Shown here piece after piece: positions 42,591 through 50,831 of a stretch of 64,000 bases of DNA. A program made the translations under genes and the position numbers. The notes under the pieces are model-generated. The model worked only from the letters and a program-made list of their open reading frames with translations. It was not told the DNA's origin and did not search any database. This DNA comes from Pseudopedobacter saltans DSM 12145 (GTDB lineage Bacteria > Bacteroidota > Bacteroidia > Sphingobacteriales > Sphingobacteriaceae): contig NC_015177.1 of NCBI RefSeq assembly GCF_000190735.1, forward strand, positions 1,178,001 to 1,242,000, written 5' to 3'. Each line of letters starts with the position of its first letter. Within the stretch, counting starts at the first letter, position 1.

Positions 42591-44036
42591 TTACATTTTG
42601 CTCATCCTACTTTTTAGATTTAACAAAATACTACTGCTTAGACTTTTGGGAATTAATATATAGATAAAGGTCACGTAAGAGGTAAACCCGATCGTGATTT
42701 GTATTGCAAATCTTTTTACTATAGACCAATCCAATATCCATTCACTAATTAAATAAACGCTAATCATCATCAATATCGTCGACAAAATGGGAGGATAGAG
42801 TTTTTTAATGTATAACTTCCATGAGCAATTTATCAATGTTAAAGCACACCATACCGATATTGGATATAAAAATAAGGCTCGCAGTGCAAAAGCCAGTGCA
42901 GTTTGAACTACACCATATCTTGCAAATAAGACGAATGCGATCACATTAGTTATTGCGTATAAAATCGTCAGTTTTGTTTGCCAATCGGGCTTATTTCTGA
43001 CAAGCATAATACTTTGATTATAATATCCGATAGAGAAGAGAAAGCCTGTAAGTGTAACAATCTGCATAACAGGAGCAGAGTTTAGCCATTTTTCACCCAA
43101 AAGCAATAATGTAATATCTCTGGACAAGATGCTTAAACCTCCGAATAAAGGAGCAGTTATAAATGCTGTAACTGCAGAAGTGTTTAAAAAGGTTTCCTTA
43201 AGTTGCTCTTTATCATGTTTAATTTTAGCAAAAGCAGGTAATGAAACCCGTAACAATGATGAAGAAATAACGGTATTTAATGTATTAATAACACGTTTTC
43301 CAGTAGAGTAAATTCCATTTGCTGCAGCACCCAAATAGTAAGTGACAAAAAAAGAATCGCTATTCTGATTAGCAAAATTGGTCAATCCGGTTAAAGCAAC
43401 ATGTTTACCGTAATCCCTGATTTCGATAAAAGCTTTCTTTCTGAATTTGAATTTGGGTTTCCAAGGAGTGACAATCCATATTAAAAAAAGTTCTAATAAT
43501 GCAGTGCCAACCTGTTGGGCAACAAGACTGTATATTCCAAATCCGTAATAGGCTAAAATAATACCAACAATGCCTCCAAAAAATGTAGAAATAGAAGATC
43601 GTATAGCCAGGGATTGAAATTTCATATGGTGCTGTAACCAGGCTTCATGCATTCTTCCCAAACCTGTAGTCAGAATGATAAAACTGGTAGCTTTTATAAC
43701 GGCAGCCAGACCATTATTTTTCGTAAGAAATTCAATAAGATTTGACGAAAAGAATAATATTAAAAATGCAGGAATTGAAACAAGTATGCACAAAACAAAA
43801 CCTGTATTGTAATCATAATCGGAGGGGGAGGACTTTCTAACTATTGCTGTTGCAATGCTATCGAAAACAACATTTCGTACAACCTGTACAAATAACATGG
43901 CAAATGTAAGCAAGCCTATAACTTCGGGTGCTAAAAGTCTGGCTAATACAATAAAAATCAGGAATGTAAAAGCTTGTTTGATAAAGTTATCCAATATAGA
44001 CCATATCGTTCCTTTATAAAATGCTTTATCTGCCAT
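42591..44036 (-). CDS. wzx: Lipopolysaccharide/O-antigen flippase, Wzx (MOP superfamily)
   Basis: A 481-residue integral membrane protein with about 14 helices, opening FYKGTIWSILDNFIKQAFTFLIFIVLARLLAPEVIGLLTFAML, the typical first helices of polysaccharide flippases of the PST family. It would flip lipid-linked repeat units from the cytosolic to the periplasmic side for polymerisation by Wzy. It sits between the pyruvyl transferase and the GT4-like gene with 3- and 4-base gaps. Confidence 0.9.
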   Translation of the reverse strand: MADKAFYKGTIWSILDNFIKQAFTFLIFIVLARLLAPEVIGLLTFAMLFVQVVRNVVFDSIATAIVRKSSPSDYDYNTGFVLCILVSIPAFLILFFSSNLIEFLTKNNGLAAVIKATSFIILTTGLGRMHEAWLQHHMKFQSLAIRSSISTFFGGIVGIILAYYGFGIYSLVAQQVGTALLELFLIWIVTPWKPKFKFRKKAFIEIRDYGKHVALTGLTNFANQNSDSFFVTYYLGAAANGIYSTGKRVINTLNTVISSSLLRVSLPAFAKIKHDKEQLKETFLNTSAVTAFITAPLFGGLSILSRDITLLLLGEKWLNSAPVMQIVTLTGFLFSIGYYNQSIMLVRNKPDWQTKLTILYAITNVIAFVLFARYGVVQTALAFALRALFLYPISVWCALTLINCSWKLYIKKLYPPILSTILMMISVYLISEWILDWSIVKRFAIQITIGFTSYVTFIYILIPKSLSSSILLNLKSRMSKM

Positions 44037-44039
44037 GTC

Positions 44040-44864
44040 CTATTTCCATAAGTCTAAAGGGAAAGCCTCTAATAATTTCTTGTGATCAAAATTAATAGGC
44101 TGCATTCCGCCCATTTCCAGCGCTTCTTCAATAGATCGGGCATATTCCATTTCTCCGCTCCGGCCAGATCCCTGATAGTAATCATTATACTTAAACATAT
44201 TTTCCTCCTCACTTAATCGAATATATCTAGCAGGAATACCGAAAGCTTCCGCTAAAATTAATCCATGGAGGGAGCTGGCAATAATAAATTCAGCCTCGAG
44301 GATTTCTGTAATACATTTATTCCAACTATTTAAAGGAGAAATGATATTTTCCCAATTTCGAGTTCTTGCTATACTCAAATCATGCAGATTTGGAACGATG
44401 GAATACTTCCTTTTTGTTGATTTTTGAAACTTACCTGTAAAAATATGGGGTATTAATAAAGCTGGGTCTCCATAAACCTCCGGAACAGATATATTTCTTC
44501 TTAGCAAAAAGTCTCGTGTGAGTGGCCCTCTTACTGCCCTTACATCCAAATTTTGATAGGTATGTTCGTCCAGACTAATCTTGCCGTTAAAACCAGTACC
44601 CCAAATTGTATCTGCTTCGTTCGCGAAATGTAAAACAGAGCCTAATGCAATAAGTCTGGAATTATTTGTTGTCTCTTCTTCCAATAACAAATTGTTATCA
44701 GCAAGAATTTTAGAGACGATTACATAAGATAAATGATCGCCAAAATTTAAAGAACCATCTCTGGGTTTCCAATAAAAAAAATCTACATGATTAAAGGGGA
44801 GTCTAAATTCCTTTACCGGTTGCTGGATATTTAGTTTCTTTAAAATTCTTTCCTTAATACTCAT
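44040..44864 (-). CDS. Polysaccharide pyruvyl transferase family protein
   Basis: About 274 residues from the ATG at 44864 (MSIKERILKK); the longer frame to 44936 adds an unlikely Phe/Leu-rich extension. The family signatures are NFGDHLSYVIVSKIL near residue 40, IWGTGFNG near 85, VYGDPALLIP near 130, and ASSLHGLILAEAFGIPARYI near 200. Members attach pyruvyl ketals from phosphoenolpyruvate to sugars, adding negative charge to the polymer. Operon with wzx and a GT4-like gene. Confidence 0.87.
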   Translation of the reverse strand: MSIKERILKKLNIQQPVKEFRLPFNHVDFFYWKPRDGSLNFGDHLSYVIVSKILADNNLLLEEETTNNSRLIALGSVLHFANEADTIWGTGFNGKISLDEHTYQNLDVRAVRGPLTRDFLLRRNISVPEVYGDPALLIPHIFTGKFQKSTKRKYSIVPNLHDLSIARTRNWENIISPLNSWNKCITEILEAEFIIASSLHGLILAEAFGIPARYIRLSEEENMFKYNDYYQGSGRSGEMEYARSIEEALEMGGMQPINFDHKKLLEAFPLDLWK

Positions 44865-45033
44865 GAAATATATAGCTGGTGCAGAGATATTTTTAACTGT
44901 TAAATATTCTAAAAATGTAAGCTTAAATAAAAGCAAATACTTAATGGATTACAAGTTTAATTTAATAATATTTTGCCCGTAATCATATGCCAGATTATTT
45001 GTATTTTAAACAACAAATTATTAGAAGCACAAT

Positions 45034-46224
45034 TTGATGAATTTTGTTTTTTTAAGCCTTCAAAGAATAAATACAGACCGGGAATCTACCTCAACTGGTT
45101 TGGCAAAGGAGCTTTCTAATCAGCAGCATAAGGTTTTATATGTCAACCCATCAATAAACAGAAAAACCTGGTTTGCAAATGATAATGATAAATTTATTAC
45201 TGAGCATATTCAGGAGATTAAAGACAAAAAAGATAGTCTTAAAGAAATCTCGAAGAATTTATATCGTTTAAATACACATTGCCTACTTGAATCTATAAAC
45301 TGGATACCAAGTACACTGATATTCTCTATCTTAAATAAAATCAACAATAAAAGATTAGCCGGCGAAATCTTAAGAGCTACGGAAAAACTTGGCATGGATA
45401 ACTTCATTTTAATAAATGATAAAGACATGTTTAACAGTTTTTATTTGAAAGAGCTTTTAAAGCCTAAGGCATATATTTATTTGGACAGGGATAAAACAGT
45501 GGTAATGGATTATTGGAAAAGACACGGGACTAAATTGGAGCCCAGATTAGTGCGTAAATCCGACGCTGTTATTTGCAATTCTTATGATTTTGAGAAATAT
45601 AATAAGCAATTTAATCGCAATAGCTATTATATAGGTAATGGAGTAGATTTAGAATTATTTGATATTGAAAATCAATATGAAATTCCCAACGAGCTTAAAA
45701 ATATTTCCAAGCCTATAATAGGTTATGTTGGAGCTTTATTATCATTACGTTTGGATGTTGACTTAATGATTGCTTCTGCTATTGATAATCCCGATAGAAG
45801 CTATGTTTTTATTGGTCCCGAAGATGATGACTTTGCTAAAAGCAAATTACACGAACTGGAAAATGTATATTTTCTTGGGAAAAGACATAAAAATATTGTT
45901 CCCGCGTATATCAATTATTTTGATGTATGTATCAATCCCCAAATAGTAAATGAAGTTACAATCGGTAATTTTCCCTTAAAAATTGTTGAATATTTATCTT
46001 TGGGAAAACCGGTTGTTGCAATTGAAACAAATACTATGAACGAGCTTTTTTCTGATGTAACTTATATAGCCAAGGACCAGAAAGAGTTTGACGAACTTAT
46101 TGATAGGGCGTTGGCGGAAGATAGTGCAGAGAGGAAACAAGAAAGGGTTAATTTTACAAAACAATTTAGTTGGAACAGGGTGGCTCACAATGTTCTGAAT
46201 GTTATCGAAAAAATAGGAAAATAG
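45034..46224 (+). CDS. Glycosyltransferase, GT4-like
   Basis: A 396-residue GT-B protein: acceptor half opening VFLSLQRINTDRESTSTGLAKELSN and donor half with KPIIGYVGALLSLRLDVDLMIA near 232, YVFIGPEDDDFAKSKL near 265, FLGKRHKNIVPAYINYFDVCINP near 285 and LKIVEYLSLGKPVVA near 318. The pattern resembles TuaH-type transferases. Plus-strand pair with the next GT2 gene, set between two minus-strand EPS operons. Sugar unknown. Confidence 0.85.
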   Translation: MMNFVFLSLQRINTDRESTSTGLAKELSNQQHKVLYVNPSINRKTWFANDNDKFITEHIQEIKDKKDSLKEISKNLYRLNTHCLLESINWIPSTLIFSILNKINNKRLAGEILRATEKLGMDNFILINDKDMFNSFYLKELLKPKAYIYLDRDKTVVMDYWKRHGTKLEPRLVRKSDAVICNSYDFEKYNKQFNRNSYYIGNGVDLELFDIENQYEIPNELKNISKPIIGYVGALLSLRLDVDLMIASAIDNPDRSYVFIGPEDDDFAKSKLHELENVYFLGKRHKNIVPAYINYFDVCINPQIVNEVTIGNFPLKIVEYLSLGKPVVAIETNTMNELFSDVTYIAKDQKEFDELIDRALAEDSAERKQERVNFTKQFSWNRVAHNVLNVIEKIGK

Positions 46225-46226
46225 AA

Positions 46227-47066
46227 ATGGGATTATTTAAGGCTCCTGACTGGATTAATGACTTTACTTTTGATTACGAGAAAGCTCATGATATTCCCCA
46301 GAACGTATTTGATGAAATTAATGCTGGTTTAGATAAGCTGCAAAAGAATGATCCCCTAGTTACTGTCCTTATTTCCGCATGGAATGAAGAAGTTAATATT
46401 TTAAGATGCCTTGCCAGTTTATCAAAACAGCGAACCAATATTCCTATGGAAATTATAGTTGTGAATAATAACTCACAAGATAATACACAATATACCATAG
46501 ATAAATTTCATGTAAGATCTTTATTTCAGGGAATTCAGGGTTGTGGTCCCGCAAGACAACTGGGACAGGAAAATGCAAAAGGTAAATATATTTTATTAGC
46601 GGACGCAGACTGTCTTTATCCGGATTGCTGGATAGAAGAAATGATGAAGGTTTTGCAACAGAGAGGTGTATCATGCGTATATGGTAGATATTCATTTATA
46701 CCTGAGAAGGGATTTCCAAGATTTCAGTTATTTTTCTTCGAGAAAATGAAAGATGTCATTGCTGAATTCAGGCATTTAAGAAAACCTTATTTAAACTGTT
46801 TCGGCATTAGTATGGGATTTGTTAAGGAATACAGTTTAAAGGTGGGATTTGTAATGACTAAATTTTGGGGTGATGACGGAAAAATGGCTTTGGGATTAAT
46901 GAATTATGGAAAAATTAAACAAGTTAAGATTAACAAAGCCAGGGTTTGGACAGGAGTGAGGTCCCTGCAACGAGACGGAAATTTTATTGAAGCATTAATG
47001 AAAAGGTTAAAGAAAGAAGCTAAAAGGTTTACAGGCAATTTCTTTGGTAAACTTCCTGAGAGCTAA
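46227..47066 (+). CDS. Glycosyltransferase family 2
   Basis: 279 residues from the ATG at 46227, two bases after the previous stop; a start at 46170 would overlap that gene by 55 bases and is rejected. GT-A fold: LVTVLISAWNEEVNIL near residue 40, VNNNSQDNT near 75, metal-binding LLADADCLYPD near 115, then WGDDGKMALGLM near 215. It would extend a polysaccharide unit at the inner membrane. Overlaps the convergent GT8 gene by 4 bases. Confidence 0.87.
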   Translation: MGLFKAPDWINDFTFDYEKAHDIPQNVFDEINAGLDKLQKNDPLVTVLISAWNEEVNILRCLASLSKQRTNIPMEIIVVNNNSQDNTQYTIDKFHVRSLFQGIQGCGPARQLGQENAKGKYILLADADCLYPDCWIEEMMKVLQQRGVSCVYGRYSFIPEKGFPRFQLFFFEKMKDVIAEFRHLRKPYLNCFGISMGFVKEYSLKVGFVMTKFWGDDGKMALGLMNYGKIKQVKINKARVWTGVRSLQRDGNFIEALMKRLKKEAKRFTGNFFGKLPES

Positions 47067-47953
47067 GCTTGTTTTCTGAACAGCAGGGGAATCTTTTCTA
47101 ATATATTTCCAACTTTTACTAAATATCTGCTGAATTCATTCACGGGTTTAGCATTCTTCCATTCCGTCTGATTAAGGTATTCATAAAATAGTTTCTGATA
47201 ATCTTTATTATAATTATAGGTCGAATAGAATGGCTTTCTATGGAAGAAATGTATGAGATGAGGCTTGGGATAATCTCCGTTCGAATAATAGTTCCAAAGC
47301 GGATCTATATGTGCCCATTGCTTATGCAATACTACATTTAAGCCATATTGATCGCTAAATGTTGCAAAGTCTCTATTTTCGTTAACGCATGTAATAACTT
47401 TTTGGCTTACATTATTCTTAACCCATTTTTCCAAATCCATTAATAGTAAACCCGAATTAAAATAGTTTTCGGAACCATCCAAGCCAAGGTCTTTATAGTT
47501 TTTTATACCAACATTTACTGTTTTGCAAATAGAATCTGTAACTGCTCCGGCAATATTATCGCCAATATCCGTATTCCATAATTCGGATATATCAGTTAAA
47601 ACCAACATGTCTACATCAAGATATAAAGCTTTCTTCACGGTTGCAGGGAGAAAATAAGGTATAAATAACCTCATGAATATATTAAGCGGATATGTGTTTT
47701 TATCCAGAGGCAGGCTCATACCTTGGGGAATAACGCTTTTGCCGTTTATCCAGTTGATGGTCATAAAATCGGCAGCTAGAGATTTTTCTAGCTTTGCTTT
47801 ATTAGCTTTGGTTACGTCGTCGTCAATGATCCATACATCAATATGTTCAGGACGGGTATGATTAAGTTCTATTGATTTTAACAATGCAGAAAGCATAATC
47901 AAATAATGATTATCACAGGCGACAACAAGCGTAATATTATTTTCTTCGGCCAT
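47063..47953 (-). CDS. Glycosyltransferase family 8 (LPS galactosyl/glucosyltransferase-like)
   Basis: 296 residues, GT8 signatures: ITLVVACDNHYLIMLSALLKSIELN at the N-terminus, the DxD metal site in ALYLDVDMLVLTDISELW near residue 105, YFNSGLLLMDLEKW near 160, DQYGLNVVL near 200, and HFFHRKPF near 235. Transfers a hexose from an NDP-sugar with retention. Last gene of the minus-strand EPS operon, 6 bases after the polymerase gene. Confidence 0.9.
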   Translation of the reverse strand: MAEENNITLVVACDNHYLIMLSALLKSIELNHTRPEHIDVWIIDDDVTKANKAKLEKSLAADFMTINWINGKSVIPQGMSLPLDKNTYPLNIFMRLFIPYFLPATVKKALYLDVDMLVLTDISELWNTDIGDNIAGAVTDSICKTVNVGIKNYKDLGLDGSENYFNSGLLLMDLEKWVKNNVSQKVITCVNENRDFATFSDQYGLNVVLHKQWAHIDPLWNYYSNGDYPKPHLIHFFHRKPFYSTYNYNKDYQKLFYEYLNQTEWKNAKPVNEFSRYLVKVGNILEKIPLLFRKQA

Positions 47954-47959
47954 TTTTAC

Positions 47960-49480
47960 TTAGATTAAACGTTTAACAGGAGGTTTTTCTTTTGGATAAT
48001 TCTTTTCATCCAATTGCCTTGTAATGGTAATTATAGCAACCACCAGATAAAAGTATATACTTGTCGGGAATTGGACTATCGCTTCCTGAGGGTAGCTTCC
48101 TATCGCCAGTACAAATGCAATTAATGTCATCGCGAGACAATAATTCTGTAACTCGGGATCGCGAATTTTAAAATAATTATTGATTCCACTACGTACAATC
48201 CCGAACAGTAAAGTACAAAATAACAGAAGCCCAACCCATCCCAATTCAACTGCGACGCGTACGTAGCCACTATCAGGAGCAAATCCTGTGAGTACAGAAT
48301 GGCGTACCATCTGCTTTCCTGTTAAACTTACTGCTCCCAATCCGGCGCCAAAGGGATGTTCCTGTATATACGGCTGTATTCTTTTCTGATTAATTGCCCG
48401 TACATTAAACGATGCATCTTCTGAAGGTCTGAACGCTGACTGAAACCTTCTTATATTATAGTTTGATGTTGGCACATAAACAAAAAAGGCAAGTATTAAA
48501 AAGCCCGCAGACGCAAATATCAAAATTGTTCGGTTAAGCTTTAAAATAACCAGTAATCCTAACGCTGCCGGAATAAGTACATAAGCTCCACGTGTACCTG
48601 AAAAAATCATTGCCCATATAAAAAAGAAAGCAAGTAAGCCTAATACCACTCTTTTCCATAATTTCATCTGATTCAACATCATAACGATACACAAAACACT
48701 ACTTATAACCATATTGTAGGAAAATGCTACAGGATCAGAATAAATAGAGAATTTACGCCACCTGCCAGCAATAAATAATAAGTTTCTATATTTTGGATCC
48801 GAGTTAAGAAATCCCTCTTCAAAAGGAAGAAAGCCAACAAACTCCTGCCAGAAAGCATAAGCTGCACCGACGCATGTTAAACCTATCCAAATCTTAATAA
48901 TAAGCTTAATGAATTCGGGACTTCGTATATGATACACGAAAACAAAATACATGATCATTACGGCTGCAACCGACCTTATGGTATAAAGCCAGGCCAATCT
49001 TGATTCTATAATAGGATTTGCTACCTGTAATATATTATAAAGTACCCATATCAATATAAATACGGATATTGAACTTTTAAAAATCCCCCAGTTTGGGTGT
49101 TTCTTTTGTTTAATGAAAAAACCGAGAATTAACAGAAGCTCTATAACGTCTATTACCGTACCAAATGGATAATCGAAACCCATATGGGTAAACCACATAA
49201 TAAAGTAAGCCGAAACGAGCAGGGTGATGATTCCGAACTTTGGAAAAAATACTATTCCATAGGCAATTGGTAAACCAACTAAAGCAAGTAAAATAATAAT
49301 CACCGCTGGTAAACCCTGATATACTATAAGTATACCTAAGGAGATACATAAAACAGCAAGTAATAAATATCCCAGGGGGTTATTCATTTTCTTAACGAAA
49401 ATGTTTTCCCTTAAGGTCGAGGAAAAACTTAAATTCTCCGAGCCTATATCTTTACCTACTTTAATTCTCAGTTCGTCCAC
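47960..49480 (-). CDS. wzy: O-antigen ligase/polymerase family membrane protein (Wzy-like)
   Basis: A 506-residue inner-membrane protein with about 12 helices and a large periplasmic loop containing RGAYVLIPAA, HPFGAGLGAVS and SGYVRVAVELGWVG, the PF04932 region. In this context it most likely polymerises the flipped repeat units; a ligase role is the alternative. The start is GTG at 49480, whose G is also the last base of the stop codon of the 45-residue gene upstream (TAGTG), so its translation is probably coupled. Confidence 0.85.
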   Translation of the reverse strand: MDELRIKVGKDIGSENLSFSSTLRENIFVKKMNNPLGYLLLAVLCISLGILIVYQGLPAVIIILLALVGLPIAYGIVFFPKFGIITLLVSAYFIMWFTHMGFDYPFGTVIDVIELLLILGFFIKQKKHPNWGIFKSSISVFILIWVLYNILQVANPIIESRLAWLYTIRSVAAVMIMYFVFVYHIRSPEFIKLIIKIWIGLTCVGAAYAFWQEFVGFLPFEEGFLNSDPKYRNLLFIAGRWRKFSIYSDPVAFSYNMVISSVLCIVMMLNQMKLWKRVVLGLLAFFFIWAMIFSGTRGAYVLIPAALGLLVILKLNRTILIFASAGFLILAFFVYVPTSNYNIRRFQSAFRPSEDASFNVRAINQKRIQPYIQEHPFGAGLGAVSLTGKQMVRHSVLTGFAPDSGYVRVAVELGWVGLLLFCTLLFGIVRSGINNYFKIRDPELQNYCLAMTLIAFVLAIGSYPQEAIVQFPTSIYFYLVVAIITITRQLDEKNYPKEKPPVKRLI

Positions 49481-49617
49481 TATAAAAACAAAAGTTTAAA
49501 AAAGAAAAAGTATATAGCTATAAAAACAAGTGTTATGGCAGCCTTTCTGATATTATTCTGCATCTTCTTTTTATAGAAGTCTTTATCTAGAACAGCTTTG
49601 TCTGGTCTTATTTTCAT
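49480..49617 (-). CDS. Small single-helix membrane protein, 45 residues
   Basis: An intact short frame between the GT2 and Wzy genes: ATG at 49617, six bases after the GT2 stop, and a TAG stop overlapping the wzy GTG by one base. It encodes a basic N-terminal half (MKIRPDKAVLDKDFYKKKM) and a hydrophobic helix rich in Ile/Phe (ITLVFIAIYFFFFKLLFL) at the extreme C-terminus, a tail-anchored layout with the N-terminus in the cytosol. No known family to me. The perfect fit into the operon and the stop-start overlap are the main support. Confidence 0.7.
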   Translation of the reverse strand: MKIRPDKAVLDKDFYKKKMQNNIRKAAITLVFIAIYFFFFKLLFL

Positions 49618-49623
49618 AACTCT

Positions 49624-50814
49624 TTAATCTATTTCTTCCAGGTTCTTTGTATGATAATGCTGCGTTGCTACCGAATGCTTATTTGCATTTCTGCTTTTTA
49701 TAAGAGATATAATTTGCAAAAACACAAATTTTGGAATTCCTATAAGGGATGAATATATTTTCTTATCTGTTTCCGAGAAAAGCAAAGCTAATGCAAACCC
49801 TATTACAAATACTATTAATGCAGAACTCCATAGCGTTACATTAAAATAATTTCCCGTTATAATGTTTATGAATAGGCAGATAAAAGAAAGAATCAGAAAA
49901 ATAAACAAAGGGGGTCTCAATAAGATTACTCCAAAAAGTGTTTGGTTTAAGCTGAAATTCATAATTCCTTTCCTCAGCACAGTAAAGCCCAATTTGAAGT
50001 ATTTAAGCCAGGTATTGATCCACCGGGCTCGCTGCTTAACTAACTGGTGAGATTGTGAGGTCTTCTCATCAAATACAACAGCATTTTCGGCGAAAGCGAT
50101 TCTTAAATCCTGCTTAATTATAAAATATTGTAATATTTTGTCAAATCCAGCGCCTTTTACCTGATTTTGTTTCAAGAAGTCTTTATAAAGATCGGTATTA
50201 AATGCCATTCCGGAACCTGCAAGAGTAGCAGAAGAACCTAACTGATTTAATACCTTTCCATCGTAAAAATGGTAATAGATATCCCTTGCTGCATCTAAGC
50301 GGGAATAGGTAGTGTCCAAATTTTTAGCTGAACGTATTCCTTGTACCGCGATATATCCTTTATTAAAGTATTTATTTAGTTCCTGAAAATATTCGGGATG
50401 TACTAAGTTATCGCTGTCGATAATGGTTAGTCTCTGGTGGTTTCTGATAAAGTGATCTATTGCATATTGATGAGAGCCTGTATTACTCGCAATAATACTG
50501 TCGGGCTTCAATAAAACAACTTTCTCATCTTCAAATTTCAGATTTGAAATATCACAGTTATCTGCTACAATATAAATTATATAATTACTGTAATTTACTT
50601 TTTTTATCGATTTAACTACAGCCTCTAAATTATCGGTAAATTGATAGGCTGTAACGATGATCGCATAATCGGGCTCGGTTTCAATAGGTGATGTGATTTT
50701 AGGCAGTCTCTTTTTTCCAAATATCAACCACATAAAAAACAACAATATGGGTAATATTAGATTGTAGCCAATCAATACCTGTATAATATTCCATATAGTT
50801 GTCAAAAAAGGCAT
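49624..50814 (-). CDS. Membrane-anchored glycosyltransferase family 2 (cellulose synthase-like)
   Basis: 396 residues: an N-terminal membrane helix (about 8-28), a GT-A domain with YAIIVTAYQFTDNLEAVV near 50, the DxD site LTIIDSDNLVHPEYF near 128, the QRARW motif of processive and related transferases near 250, then three C-terminal helices. It would build or transfer a sugar at the inner face of the cytoplasmic membrane. It precedes the 45-aa gene and wzy, and follows the Wzz-Wzc gene by 17 bases. Confidence 0.88.
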   Translation of the reverse strand: MPFLTTIWNIIQVLIGYNLILPILLFFMWLIFGKKRLPKITSPIETEPDYAIIVTAYQFTDNLEAVVKSIKKVNYSNYIIYIVADNCDISNLKFEDEKVVLLKPDSIIASNTGSHQYAIDHFIRNHQRLTIIDSDNLVHPEYFQELNKYFNKGYIAVQGIRSAKNLDTTYSRLDAARDIYYHFYDGKVLNQLGSSATLAGSGMAFNTDLYKDFLKQNQVKGAGFDKILQYFIIKQDLRIAFAENAVVFDEKTSQSHQLVKQRARWINTWLKYFKLGFTVLRKGIMNFSLNQTLFGVILLRPPLFIFLILSFICLFINIITGNYFNVTLWSSALIVFVIGFALALLFSETDKKIYSSLIGIPKFVFLQIISLIKSRNANKHSVATQHYHTKNLEEID

Positions 50815-50831
50815 TTTCGAAATTTATGAAC

